DNA of 64,000 nt from Adhaeribacter aerolatus. GTDB lineage: Bacteria; Bacteroidota; Bacteroidia; Cytophagales; Hymenobacteraceae. The notes below the pieces were generated by a model. That model was not told where the DNA came from. It was given only the letters and a program-made list of their open reading frames with translations, and did not search any database. Below, piece after piece: positions 38,404-47,361 of the stretch (positions within the stretch are counted from its first letter, which is position 1; each line of letters begins with the position of its first letter). The stretch is from assembly GCF_007991635.1 (NCBI RefSeq), contig NZ_BJYS01000004.1, forward strand, positions 159,404 to 223,403, in the 5' to 3' direction. The position numbers and the translations under genes are program-made.

Positions 38404-39159
38404 TTACCATTCCGTGTTGGGGTCGAGGTTATAAACTTCGGCCATTTCGTCGAGCAGAGGTTGCAGGTATTCCGAATGTACGCCGCGTCGGCCGCCGAAT
38501 ACCGGCATAACCGATTCTAAATCAGGTAACTGCAACTGGGTTTGCGCCAGCACTTTCCGGATGTTTTCCAACCATTGCGTTTGAATTTGGCTCTCCAGCG
38601 GAAAAATACCGGCACTGGCCAGTTCGGCTTCGTAAGGTGAAGACTCAAACATACCCAAAGCATAAGGAAAAGCATCATTCAGGGATTGCTGCAAGCGGTT
38701 GATGCTCTCGGCGGTGGCGTTACCCAGTTGCTTTACCATGGTATTGGCGTGCAGCAAATGATATTTCAGTTCGCCTCTTAATTTAGTCGCTACTTTAGCT
38801 AAAGGCTCGTAACCAGCTTGGGTTAAATATTCGAAGCGGATTGCCTCAGCGTGGTCATATAAAAAGTGCCGGATTAAGCTAAAGTCGTATTCGCCAATAG
38901 GCAACTCTACCAACTGGCAGCAGTGAAACTGCGATGGATTTCTCATAAACGCTAAGGTATCCGGGTCTGATTCGCCGAGTTCGTACAACAGCGCATAAAA
39001 AGCCAGACTGTGCCCCAGCTTATCCTGCGCCATAGAGGAGAAAGCAATATCCTCTTCCAGAATAGGCCCAATGCCCGTCCATTCAGAATTGCGGTGCCCT
39101 AATACCAACTGGTTATCGGCCAAAGTATAGAGTAATTCTTTTATAGCTTGCTCGTTCAT
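38404..39159 (-). CDS. paaC: Phenylacetate-CoA oxygenase subunit PaaC
   Basis: 251 aa, ferritin-like helical fold, the structural partner of PaaA. Recognisable segments are GHRNSEWTGIGPILEEDIAFSS split as GHRNSEW, MAQDKLGHSLAFYALL, YDHAEAIRFEYL and ELKYHLLHANTMVKQLG. It overlaps the end of paaB by 4 bp (ATGA), indicating translational coupling. Confidence 0.95.
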   Translation of the reverse strand: MNEQAIKELLYTLADNQLVLGHRNSEWTGIGPILEEDIAFSSMAQDKLGHSLAFYALLYELGESDPDTLAFMRNPSQFHCCQLVELPIGEYDFSLIRHFLYDHAEAIRFEYLTQAGYEPLAKVATKLRGELKYHLLHANTMVKQLGNATAESINRLQQSLNDAFPYALGMFESSPYEAELASAGIFPLESQIQTQWLENIRKVLAQTQLQLPDLESVMPVFGGRRGVHSEYLQPLLDEMAEVYNLDPNTEW

Positions 39160-39785
39160 GGGTTGGAAATGGTTCGGGTTTTAAAAGCATTTATTTTATC
39201 CAGTACTTTGTACGCCACTGGTTCGCGGTACTTTTTCTCGCTTAAGGTTAGCCAAAGGTCTTTATCTTCTTCCGCTGATTTAAATACCTGGGCCGCCGGC
39301 ATTACCCACACGTTTACACACGGTGCCTGATCACCGAACTGTTCTTTAGCTACGGCCAAAGCTGCCGGGTAATCCGAAGCCATTACCATACCGGCATGTG
39401 TGTGCGCTTTGCCTCTTTTTTTCAGAATGAATATTTCAAAAGGCTGCTGCGGTTCAGCGGGCCTGATTGCAGCGGGAATATTTATCATTCCCCAAACCAA
39501 TTCGTTATCGTTTACATAAGGCGTGTGCTGAATAGCTTGCGTTTTGACTACCCAAAGCCCAAAACAAGCTACCCGTCGGCTGTATTGTTCTTTCGCAAAT
39601 AAAAAGGCTACCTCTAAATCCGGGGCGTGTACCGGCCCCACGTAAGCATAAGCCGTATTTTCCCGTTTCTGTGCAAACACCTCGTACGTGGCCCATTGGT
39701 CCAGTTGATTCTTAACGGGTAAATCCGGCCATTCCGCCGGCACCTGCAATCGGTTTACGCGGGGATCTAATGAGGTGAGCATCAT
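39156..39785 (-). CDS. paaB: Phenylacetate-CoA oxygenase subunit PaaB, tandem two-domain form
   Basis: 209 aa, about twice the usual ~95-aa PaaB. Both halves show the PaaB pattern: residues about 30-85 (TYEVFAQKR, YAYVGPVHAPDLEVA, RRVACFGLWVV) and about 118-172 (FEIFILKKRGKAHTHAGMV, AALAVAKEQF, VNVWVM). The last 25 residues (SEKKYREPVAYKVLDKINAF) match the PaaB C-terminus. PaaB bridges PaaAC dimers in the epoxidase. The fused form may supply two copies in one chain. Start ATG at 39785; a second Met is next to it. Confidence 0.92.
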   Translation of the reverse strand: MMLTSLDPRVNRLQVPAEWPDLPVKNQLDQWATYEVFAQKRENTAYAYVGPVHAPDLEVAFLFAKEQYSRRVACFGLWVVKTQAIQHTPYVNDNELVWGMINIPAAIRPAEPQQPFEIFILKKRGKAHTHAGMVMASDYPAALAVAKEQFGDQAPCVNVWVMPAAQVFKSAEEDKDLWLTLSEKKYREPVAYKVLDKINAFKTRTISNP

Positions 39786-39957
39786 GTTAAAACAGATTAA
39801 AAACTATTGATTTATTTAAGCAAGGGCTTGTGAGTTTGTTTGGAAGTTATGGTTTGAAGAAGTCAGAGACTTCCGGGTATTATAAGGCACCCGTGACGCT
39901 TCGGTTAACACCTGCGCCAGCCACAAATTATACTCAGCAATCAATCTCCATTTCTCT
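39786..39957 (-). other. 172-bp spacer between paaA and paaB with hairpin
   Basis: Contains a short palindrome GAAGTC-AGA-GACTTC (39859-39873). One frame stays open for ~50 codons after the paaA stop but has no ATG. It may be a repeat element inserted in the operon; I see no gene. Confidence 0.4.
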
Positions 39958-40941
39958 TTAGGCCAAAGGTTTTACGTAAGTTGTTTCCGGTTTTAACAAA
40001 GCTCTTCTGACCCAGGCACCTTTTTCTTCGGCCTGGCGCCTGACGGCTAATCGCTCTTTGTTGCAAGGTCCGTTTCCGTTAATCACCTGTTTAAATTCTT
40101 CCCAGTCAGGTTCAGTATATTCCCAAACGCCTTCCTCGTTCTTGCGAAGATTTGGGTCGGGTAAGGTCAGACCTATTTCCCAAACTTTGGGCACGTACAT
40201 ATCCAGAAACTGCTGGCGGCACTCGTCGTTAGTCGCCATTTTAACTTTCCACCGCATCAATATTTCGGTATGAGCCGAAATTTTATCGGCGGGCCCGAAG
40301 AAAGTCATAATGGGCGGCCACCAGCGGTTTAGGGCCTCCTGAATCATTTGGCGTTGTTTGTGCGAGCCGGTGGCCAGGTAAACCACCGCATCGTGGCCGT
40401 ATTTCAGGTGAAAAGATTCTTCGGCGCAAATCCGCTCTAAGGCCCGGCAATACGGGCCATAACTACCGCGGGCATTAGCCATCTGGTTAACAATAGCGCC
40501 GGCATCAATCAACCACGAAATAACCGTTGAATCGGCCCAGGTGGGTGTGGGGTAATTAAAAACGTTGGAATATTTAGATTTGCCCGAAATTAAATCCAGC
40601 ATCATTTGCTCCCGGGTTTTGCCCAAAGTTTCGGCGGCGCTGTATAATAATTGGGCGTGCCCAACCTCATCCTGTACTTTGGCCAGCAGGGCCATTTTCC
40701 GCCGGAAGCCGGGGGCCCGCGTTATCCAGGTACCTTCGGGTAAGGCGCCAATTATTTCGGAATGCGCGTGCTGCTCTATCATCCGGATAACCTGCTTCCG
40801 GTACAGTTCCGGCATCCAGTCGTCCGGCTCAATCTTTTCGCCCCGCTGAATGCGTGCTTCAAACTCAGCCAGTTTCATAGGATCCTCGTGCTGCAATTCG
40901 TCCAGCTTTACGGCCTCAAATAAGCTTCCTCCTCCGTACAT
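39958..40941 (-). CDS. paaA: Phenylacetate-CoA epoxidase catalytic subunit PaaA
   Basis: 327 aa. Diiron monooxygenase subunit that forms ring-1,2-epoxyphenylacetyl-CoA. The di-iron ligands appear in [15 protein letters not shown] and [13 protein letters not shown] (ExxH pairs). The C-terminus carries [17 protein letters not shown]. First gene of the paaABCD run. The upstream 105 bp hold repeat-type words but no clear -7 box. Confidence 0.95.
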   Translation of the reverse strand: MYGGGSLFEAVKLDELQHEDPMKLAEFEARIQRGEKIEPDDWMPELYRKQVIRMIEQHAHSEIIGALPEGTWITRAPGFRRKMALLAKVQDEVGHAQLLYSAAETLGKTREQMMLDLISGKSKYSNVFNYPTPTWADSTVISWLIDAGAIVNQMANARGSYGPYCRALERICAEESFHLKYGHDAVVYLATGSHKQRQMIQEALNRWWPPIMTFFGPADKISAHTEILMRWKVKMATNDECRQQFLDMYVPKVWEIGLTLPDPNLRKNEEGVWEYTEPDWEEFKQVINGNGPCNKERLAVRRQAEEKGAWVRRALLKPETTYVKPLA

Positions 40942-41046
40942 GTTTCTTAATTATGAATTAGCATTTATGAATAATGAATTGCTGCATTTACCAGTTTTAT
41001 GTGAATGTTACATTTTTGCGTATCGAACAACGAGTAACGAACAACG

Positions 41047-41670
41047 CTAATGATACTTCGGTCGATCATCTTTATGGGATACAAGGCCCGTCAAAAATAA
41101 ATCGGCCAGGCCATTCGCAATTGCTTCGGGGCTTAATTCGCCGTCGAGTTTGTACCACTGGGTAATGCCATTCAGGCTCGAAAGCAAGGTACGCGTAACA
41201 AAACGGTCATCCGTCGGAACAAACTCCCCGGCTTCAATTCCCTGCCGGACCAATGTTCGGATGCGCTGCTCGTATTTTTCCCTTAATTGCAGAAAATCTG
41301 CCAAATGCGGTTCGCTTAAGTGCCGCCACTCCTGCAGAAAAACGGCGGACGCGGCTACGTTGCGGGTTATTAATTTTACGTGCGCCGCCATTATTAGCCG
41401 CAGTTTTTGGGTAAATGTTACCGGTTGCGCTTCAATACCGGCTAACTCCCCGAAAAACTCTTGCGCCATTTTAAAGCATATACTTTGCAGGAGTTCTTCT
41501 TTAGAGCGCACATGGGCATAAATACTGGCTGCCTCTATGCCTACCTCGCTGGCCAAATCGCGCATAGAAGTAGCCGAAAAACCCCGCTCTTTAAATAAAG
41601 CGGTAGCAGTATTTTCGATCTGCTCTTTACGCGTAAGTTTAGCTGAACTTTGGTTTTCCGTTACTCCCAT
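41047..41670 (-). CDS. TetR/AcrR-family regulator, probable paa regulator
   Basis: 207 aa. The N-terminal HTH (residues about 13-58) reads RKEQIENTATALFKERGFSA, TSMRDLASEVGIEAASIYAH, SKEELL. The C-terminal ligand domain resembles acyl-CoA-responsive TetR proteins. It lies 105 bp upstream of paaA on the same strand and probably represses the epoxidase genes until an aromatic acyl-CoA binds (inference from position). A palindrome at 41921-41934 is a candidate operator. Confidence 0.85.
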   Translation of the reverse strand: MGVTENQSSAKLTRKEQIENTATALFKERGFSATSMRDLASEVGIEAASIYAHVRSKEELLQSICFKMAQEFFGELAGIEAQPVTFTQKLRLIMAAHVKLITRNVAASAVFLQEWRHLSEPHLADFLQLREKYEQRIRTLVRQGIEAGEFVPTDDRFVTRTLLSSLNGITQWYKLDGELSPEAIANGLADLFLTGLVSHKDDRPKYH

Positions 41671-41920
41671 TCCTATTTTTACAAAAAATTAATTTCTCAA
41701 TATTTTTAATCTGTCTCTGGAGTTCACCGCTGGCATGCAGCAGGAAACAATTAAGCAGCTAACTTTTTACTGCCCGAAAGAGGATGGTTTCCTAAACTTC
41801 TTTCTTTTTAATTCTTGAGGAATAAAAAATATTAAATAATTAACCTCCAGCTAACTTAAATCTATTGTTAAAAGCTAATTACTAATCACTAAAAATTAAC
41901 TACTAAAATATATACGTAAA

Positions 41921-41934
41921 CTAACGTTCGTTAG
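41921..41934. promoter_or_regulatory. Palindrome CTAACG-TT-CGTTAG, candidate TetR operator
   Basis: Perfect 6-bp half-sites separated by 2 bp, the size typical of TetR operators, located 251 bp from the regulator start and 120 bp from thiL. No second copy was found upstream of paaA or paaE. Confidence 0.4.
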
Positions 41935-41995
41935 GTATGCCAATCTGAAATCAACTTTGCCATTATCTATTTACCCAGGAGCCCAGATTAAATAA

Positions 41996-42003
41996 TAACT
42001 TTG
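41996..42003 (+). promoter_or_regulatory. -7 box for thiL
   Basis: TAACTTTG matches TAnnTTTG and lies 51 bp before the ATG. A weak TTTA is 22 bp upstream in the -33 position. Confidence 0.45.
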
Positions 42004-42054
42004 CCGTATTAAAACTGACACTGCCGGTTGTGAACAATTAGAAATAAAAAACTT

Positions 42055-43080
42055 ATGAGTGAATTTACTTCTTTAGATAAGCTAGGTGAATTTGGCCTGA
42101 TTCGGAAAATTAAAGAAACAGTTAGAATTGAAAATGCCTCTACGTTGGTAGGTATCGGCGACGATGCAGCCGTGCTGGAACCCGGCAAAAAAAATATTGT
42201 GGTATCAACGGATATGCTGGTAGAGGGCGTGCACTTCGATTTATCTTTTTGCCCTTTGCGGCACCTGGGTTATAAGGCAGTCGCGGTAAATATATCGGAT
42301 ATTGCGGCTATGAATGCCATACCCACCCAGATTACCGTAAGCCTGGGAATTAGCGCCCGCTACACCGTAGAAGCCATCGACGATTTATACGAGGGCATCC
42401 GGTTTGCCTGCGAGAACTACAAAGTAGACCTGGTGGGGGGTGATACCACGTCTTCTAAGTCCGGTTTAATAATTAGCATTACGGCTATTGGCGAGGTAGC
42501 CAAAGGCGAAGCCGTGTTGCGCAGTACCGCCAAACCCAACGATTTAATTTGTGTGACCGGCGATTTAGGGGCGGCCTACTTGGGCTTGCAGGTACTGGAA
42601 CGAGAAAAACAGGTATTTTTAGATAACCCCGAAATGCAGCCCGATTTGCAGGATAAGGAATATTTGGTGCAACGCCAGCTAAAACCCGAAGCCCGCATGG
42701 ACTTTATTTATGAACTGAAAGAGTTGGGGGTAAAGCCAACCGCTATGATCGATATTTCGGACGGATTGGCTTCGGAACTGCTGCATATCTGTACGCAATC
42801 TAAAACCGGGGCCGCTATTTACCAGGATAAGCTGCCCGCCGACCAGCAGGTATTAAACACCGCCGAAGAATTTCAACTGGACCCGGTGATGTGCATCCTG
42901 AACGGCGGCGAAGATTACGAACTGCTGTTTACGGTTAATTTGGCCGATTACGATAAAATCCGGAACCACCCGGATATAACTATTATTGGTAAAATGACCG
43001 AAGCCACCGAAGGCGTCCGGCTGGTAACTCCCAGCGGCAATACCTTCCCGATTCAAGCCCAAGGCTGGACGCATTTTTAA
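42055..43080 (+). CDS. thiL: Thiamine-monophosphate kinase
   Basis: 341 aa. Phosphorylates TMP to thiamine diphosphate with ATP. Motifs are GIGDDAAVL, STDMLVEGVHFDL, VNISDIAAMNA, KVDLVGGDTT, VTGDLGAAYLG, DISDGLASEL and NGGEDYELLF, all of the AIR-synthase-like ThiL type. No other thiamine gene is adjacent and no TPP riboswitch is visible upstream. Confidence 0.96.
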   Translation: MSEFTSLDKLGEFGLIRKIKETVRIENASTLVGIGDDAAVLEPGKKNIVVSTDMLVEGVHFDLSFCPLRHLGYKAVAVNISDIAAMNAIPTQITVSLGISARYTVEAIDDLYEGIRFACENYKVDLVGGDTTSSKSGLIISITAIGEVAKGEAVLRSTAKPNDLICVTGDLGAAYLGLQVLEREKQVFLDNPEMQPDLQDKEYLVQRQLKPEARMDFIYELKELGVKPTAMIDISDGLASELLHICTQSKTGAAIYQDKLPADQQVLNTAEEFQLDPVMCILNGGEDYELLFTVNLADYDKIRNHPDITIIGKMTEATEGVRLVTPSGNTFPIQAQGWTHF

Positions 43081-43177
43081 TCAGGTAAACACAAATTTGG
43101 TTCTTTATATTTAGAATCCAGAACCTTTACCAGGTAAACCAATGGATAGGATTAGATTTACCGAAATATTCGGGCAT

Positions 43178-43211
43178 AAAAAAGAGCTGCTTTAAAAAGC
43201 AGCTCTTTTTT
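43178..43211. terminator. Bidirectional terminator between thiL and the DUF1206 gene
   Basis: A 16-bp stem (43178-43193 with 43196-43211), AAAAAAGAGCTGCTTT, with a 2-nt loop. T-tracts occur on both exits, serving the two convergent genes. Confidence 0.85.
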
Positions 43212-43231
43212 TATATAAATAGGTTATAGTA

Positions 43232-44068
43232 TTAAGTATTAATTACTTCGTACCGGGCTCTCACAAACATAAAGACACCGTAACAAACCAAGCCGATGGC
43301 TATGGCGCCCAACAAAATAGAACCATACGATTGTTCGAGAAACTGAAAAGCGCTGCTGGTACCTCCGGCTTCCTGGGCATTCGAGTTCATGGCCGCTTTC
43401 AGAAACAAAAAGCCAATAATTCCCCAGACAATACCCCGGGCTATATAACCCACTTTACCGGCTTTCATGAGCATATCTTTTATTTCTGATTTAATACTGG
43501 CAGTTTGCACATTTTTCAGGTATTTACCAGAAATTGCTTTGTAAATTTGGTAGAGGCCCATGCCCATAGTAACTATGGCCACAATGCCAACCAGCCACTG
43601 GCCAAAGGGCTGCTCTAATAATTTACCAGCCAGCGTCTGGCGCGAATCGCCGCCCCCACTGCTGCTGCCGCTGCCTAAAACCAGTTTCGCGGCGTAAAAA
43701 GCTAAACTGCCGTAAATTACACCGCTAAAGGCGTAACCTATTCTTTTACCAATTCCTTTGGCATCAGCACCTTTGCTCTCCGAATCCATAAAGGCTTGGA
43801 TAAAGCGCCAGATGGTATAACAAACCAGACCCAGCGTAACTATTCCTAATAAAATCTTACCAAAAGGCTGTTCCAGGATAAACTGAAAAACACCTTGTTT
43901 ACCGGCGCCTTGTTCAGAATTGCCATTTATTTCGAAAGCGGCCATGAAAGCTAAAGCTCCTACGAGTGAATAAACTACTCCTTTAGCAGCCATTCCAAAT
44001 CGGGCAAAGTTTTCGGTCCACTGCGGGCGCGGGTGGGGCAGGTGTGTGTTATGAATTGAAATTTCCAT
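43232..44068 (-). CDS. DUF1206 membrane protein, three-repeat form
   Basis: 278 aa with six transmembrane segments in three similar two-helix repeats. Each repeat starts near (F/Y)xRxGxxAKGVVYxxxG and ends in QPFGKILLGIVxxGLVCY-like text (residues about 18-95, 110-175, 195-275). DUF1206 proteins are inner-membrane proteins of unknown function. Start ATG at 44068. Confidence 0.88.
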   Translation of the reverse strand: MEISIHNTHLPHPRPQWTENFARFGMAAKGVVYSLVGALAFMAAFEINGNSEQGAGKQGVFQFILEQPFGKILLGIVTLGLVCYTIWRFIQAFMDSESKGADAKGIGKRIGYAFSGVIYGSLAFYAAKLVLGSGSSSGGGDSRQTLAGKLLEQPFGQWLVGIVAIVTMGMGLYQIYKAISGKYLKNVQTASIKSEIKDMLMKAGKVGYIARGIVWGIIGFLFLKAAMNSNAQEAGGTSSAFQFLEQSYGSILLGAIAIGLVCYGVFMFVRARYEVINT

Positions 44069-44293
44069 AGTTTTATATTTTGCATGTATCTATAAGTATA
44101 TACACGTAAAAATAAAGCTAAGGTTAATCTTAATCTGAAAGGAAAATCTACAGCTACTGGTTATAGCTAATAATTAGCACCTTACAAATCAATAGAAAAT
44201 GAATGGCGGCAGCCGATATATTTCTTCAAAGGCACCCAAAACGGATAACGCACGAAATTGGCTTACAAAAAAATTGTGTTTAAATCAGAATTT

Positions 44294-44662
44294 TTAATCT
44301 TCCGGAAATGGAATAAAAACAAAGTTGGTAAAGCCTTCGTCGATAACAAACAAACAGCAGAACTCATCCGGATCTTTGTAAGCCAGCTCAAACTCTTCTA
44401 CTTTATCTACGCTAACCACATTGCGCTGCACAAAATCAAAAAGGTACGATGCATACACGTGCCACTCCAAGTCCATTTCATCGGCATTAATGAGTAAAGA
44501 CCCTAAAGAGGTTGCCTGTTTCGTGAAAATAAAAATAGGGTACTTCGAAATTTCTCTTTTCCGGATCTGGTAAGAGGCTTCTTTCAGGGTTTCGGATACC
44601 TGGGCAAAATCCTTCGTAATGGTGCCTAAATATTTTCCGTTCAGTTCAGGATCGTTATTCAT
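44294..44662 (-). CDS. Conserved hypothetical protein upstream of rlmD
   Basis: 122 aa, soluble, no motif recognised. Reads like a compact alpha/beta domain (KYPIFIFTKQATSLGSLLIN, LEWHVYASYLFDFVQRN, DEFCCLFVIDEGFTNFVFIP). It follows rlmD by 80 bp on the same strand and may be co-transcribed. Function unknown. Confidence 0.75.
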   Translation of the reverse strand: MNNDPELNGKYLGTITKDFAQVSETLKEASYQIRKREISKYPIFIFTKQATSLGSLLINADEMDLEWHVYASYLFDFVQRNVVSVDKVEEFELAYKDPDEFCCLFVIDEGFTNFVFIPFPED

Positions 44663-44742
44663 AAAAATGGCTTATTTAAGCGAATTGTTTTCTTTTTACG
44701 GATTACAGATTAGAAGAACTATTATTGTGCGCAGCTTTCCGG

Positions 44743-46158
44743 TTAAGATTTCAGTTCGAGGGTTACAATATTTTCGACGTGGTGGGTCTGCGGAAACATA
44801 TCTACCGGTTGAATTTGGGTAACCTCGTAGTTAGCCGAAAGCCCCTCTAAGTCGCGGGCCTGGGTGGACGGGTTACAACTGACGTACACGATTCTTTTCG
44901 CCTTTATCTCGTTCAATTTTTCTACCACATCGGGGTGCATACCGGCCCGCGGCGGATCGGTAATAATTACATCCGGCCGGCCATGTTCAGCTATAAAAGC
45001 ATCGTTCAGCACCTCCCGCATGTCGCCGGCATAAAACCTGGTATTCGTAATATTATTTATCTGGGAGTTGATGCGGGCATCCACAATGGCGCTTTCGACA
45101 TACTCTACCCCAATTACTTCTTTACATTGGCGCGCTACAAAGTTAGCAATGGTACCGGCCCCGGTGTATAAATCATATACTACTTCCGAACCGGTTAAGG
45201 CCGCCATTTCGCGGGTGAGCCGGTACAGCGCGTAAGCCTGGTCGGAATTGGTTTGGTAAAAAGATTTAGGCCCTACCCGAAAACGCAAATCTTCCATTTG
45301 TTCATGAATGTAAGGTTCGCCGTGGTAACACACTACATCTAAATCGTGGAAGGTTTCGTTGCCTTTGGGGTTTACCACGTATTGCAGCGATGTTATCTCC
45401 GGGAAAGTATCTTTCAGGTGTCCGAGCAGCCCAAATAAAGCCGCGTCATCTTCATGGTAAACCTGCAAAATTACCATTACCTCGCCGGTATTGGCAGTCC
45501 GGACGATAAGGTTGCGCAAAAAGCCTTGCATCTTTACCATATCGAAAAACACCAGGCCATGCATTTTGGCGTACTGGCGCACAGCCAGCCGGATATTATT
45601 AGAAGGCTCCGGCTGCAGGTAACAATGTTTAATATCTAAAATTTTATCGAACCGGCCGGGGATATGAAAACCCAAAGCATTGCGGTCATACTCCTGCCCC
45701 GATTTTATTTGTTCCGAAGTAAGCCAGCTGTTGTTAGAGAAAGTATATTCGAGCTTATTCCGGTAATAAGTGGTTTCTTTTGAGCCCAGAATCGGATTTA
45801 CCGGTTTGTGCCCGATTTTACCAATTCGTTCCAGGTTATCCTTTACTTGCTTTTGCTTGTAGTACAATTGGGTATCGTAGCCAATGTGCTGCCACTTACA
45901 ACCGCCGCAAACGCCAAAATGCTCGCAAAAAGGCTCCAGGCGCAACTCCGAATAGGCATGAAAATGCACCGGCGCTGCTTCCAGGAAGTTTTTCTTTTGT
46001 TTGGTTACCTGCAGGTCTACTACGTCGCCGGGAGCCACATCTTTTACAAAAATAACCAGGTTTTCGTGCCGGGCCAGGCACTTGCCTTCGGCAGCCATCT
46101 CCTCAATCCGGATATTCCGGATAATCTCAAAATGCTTTTTTTTCTTTTGCTTTCTCAC
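44743..46158 (-). CDS. rlmD: 23S rRNA (uracil-C5)-methyltransferase RlmD
   Basis: 471 aa. Methylates 23S rRNA uracil. A TRAM domain at about 8-65 is followed by a [4Fe-4S] Cys set (Cys78, Cys84, Cys87 in CEHFGVCGGC, plus a later Cys), a SAM motif (YDLYTGAGTIANFVA), DPPRAGMHP and the catalytic Cys in VYVSCNPSTQ. The start is GTG at 46158; the next ATG (Met21) would cut into the TRAM domain. A TAATTTTG -7 box (46173-46166) is only 8 bp upstream, so the mRNA may be almost leaderless. Confidence 0.94.
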   Translation of the reverse strand: MRKQKKKKHFEIIRNIRIEEMAAEGKCLARHENLVIFVKDVAPGDVVDLQVTKQKKNFLEAAPVHFHAYSELRLEPFCEHFGVCGGCKWQHIGYDTQLYYKQKQVKDNLERIGKIGHKPVNPILGSKETTYYRNKLEYTFSNNSWLTSEQIKSGQEYDRNALGFHIPGRFDKILDIKHCYLQPEPSNNIRLAVRQYAKMHGLVFFDMVKMQGFLRNLIVRTANTGEVMVILQVYHEDDAALFGLLGHLKDTFPEITSLQYVVNPKGNETFHDLDVVCYHGEPYIHEQMEDLRFRVGPKSFYQTNSDQAYALYRLTREMAALTGSEVVYDLYTGAGTIANFVARQCKEVIGVEYVESAIVDARINSQINNITNTRFYAGDMREVLNDAFIAEHGRPDVIITDPPRAGMHPDVVEKLNEIKAKRIVYVSCNPSTQARDLEGLSANYEVTQIQPVDMFPQTHHVENIVTLELKS

Positions 46159-46323
46159 AATGCCGCAAAATTACGCCAAAAATTATTGGTTTTAAACCCT
46201 ATTTTTAAGAAGGCATCAGGCGGCAAGTTATTCCCGGATTATTCACCATTGATTATTGGCCGCAGATTCTTTTTCAGTGCGGCAACCAGGTAGATTAACA
46301 CTTATTTAACTAGCTATAAATAT

Positions 46324-46331
46324 TACCTTTG
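46324..46331 (+). promoter_or_regulatory. -7 box for the SDR gene
   Basis: TACCTTTG matches TAnnTTTG, 56 bp before the ATG at 46388. Confidence 0.4.
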
Positions 46332-46387
46332 TGCCGCCGGGGCATTCGTGCGCCGCCCGGCTTACACATTGGTTTATTTAAATAACG

Positions 46388-47191
46388 ATGAAAAATAAAG
46401 TGGTACTGATTACCGGCGCTACTTCGGGCATAGGAAAAGCGCTGGCGCTAACTTTCGGCGATGCTGGTGCCACGGTGGTAATTACCGGCCGGAATCTGCA
46501 AAATTTAAATCAGACAGCGCAGGAATTAAGCCGGAAAGGTATACAACATTTAGCCCTGCAAGCCGATGTAAGCCAGGAGCAGGATTGTGCCCGCCTGGTT
46601 ACCGAAACAATTGCGCAGTTTGGTAAGCTGGATATCCTGATTAACAATGCGGGCATTTCGATGCGGGCGATGTTCGAACAATTAGACCTGGATGTTATCC
46701 GGAAAGTGATGGACATAAATTTTTACGGTACCGTTTACACCACCAAATATGCCTTGCCGCACATTCTGAAGGCAAAAGGCTCCATCATCGGTATTTCCTC
46801 GATTGCGGGTTACCGGGGCCTGCCCGGCCGCACGGGTTATTCGGCTTCTAAATTTGCCATGCACGGCTTTTTAGAAACCTTGCGTACCGAGTTGTTGGAC
46901 CGGGGCGTACACGTGATGATTGCCTGCCCGGGCTTTACGGCTTCTAACATCCGCAACAATGCGCTGGCAGCCAACGGACAGTCCCAAGGAGAATCGCCGC
47001 GCGATGAAGGCCAGATGATGACCGCCGAAGAAGTAGCGGCCCGCATTTTAAAAGCCACTTACCAACGCAAACGCGACCTGGTGATGACTACCCAAGGCAA
47101 ATTAACCGTGTTCCTGAACAAATGGCTCCCGGGCCTTACCGACCGCCTGGTTTTAAACCATTTCAAAAAAGAAAAAGACTCTCCGGTTTAA
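46388..47191 (+). CDS. Short-chain dehydrogenase/reductase (SDR)
   Basis: 267 aa classical SDR. NAD(P)-binding TGATSGIGKALA at the start, NNAGIS, catalytic Ser in IGISSIAGYRG and YSASK (Tyr, Lys), followed by the AMHGFLETLRTEL helix. The C-terminal 30 residues (KLTVFLNKWLPGLTDRLVLN) resemble membrane-associated DHRS7-like SDRs. Substrate unknown. Ends 169 bp before the convergent TPR gene. Confidence 0.93.
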   Translation: MKNKVVLITGATSGIGKALALTFGDAGATVVITGRNLQNLNQTAQELSRKGIQHLALQADVSQEQDCARLVTETIAQFGKLDILINNAGISMRAMFEQLDLDVIRKVMDINFYGTVYTTKYALPHILKAKGSIIGISSIAGYRGLPGRTGYSASKFAMHGFLETLRTELLDRGVHVMIACPGFTASNIRNNALAANGQSQGESPRDEGQMMTAEEVAARILKATYQRKRDLVMTTQGKLTVFLNKWLPGLTDRLVLNHFKKEKDSPV

Positions 47192-47211
47192 GACAGTGAA
47201 CAGTTACCATT

Positions 47212-47361
47212 AAACAGTTATCAATTATCAGTAACCCGTGATTAATAATATTAAAAAAACACCTCTTCTTTAAGACAAAGGTTCCTTTAAGCCTGCCGCT
47301 TTGCGTTCCAAAAGAAGACCCTAATTATTGATAACTGTTTACTGATAACTGATAACTGTTT
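47212..47361. repeat. 23-bp inverted repeat spanning a convergent gene end
   Basis: Left arm 47212-47234 and right arm 47339-47361 are reverse complements with one mismatch, built of AACTGATAACTG-type words. The right arm overlaps the stop codon of the TPR gene. It flanks the 3' ends of the SDR and TPR genes. Confidence 0.6.

Larger units (their letters stand above)
41671..42054. promoter_or_regulatory. Divergent regulatory region between the TetR gene and thiL
   Basis: 384 bp, AT-rich, with a palindromic operator candidate and a thiL -7 box. No ORF. Confidence 0.5.

Noticed and set aside
42055..43080. Possible TPP riboswitch ahead of thiL
   Set aside because: No thi-box-like conserved words in the 380 bp upstream, and thiL is a lone gene.
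45808..46293. 161-aa plus-strand open frame over the rlmD start
   Set aside because: Lies antisense to TRAM and Fe-S motifs of RlmD and shows no domain.
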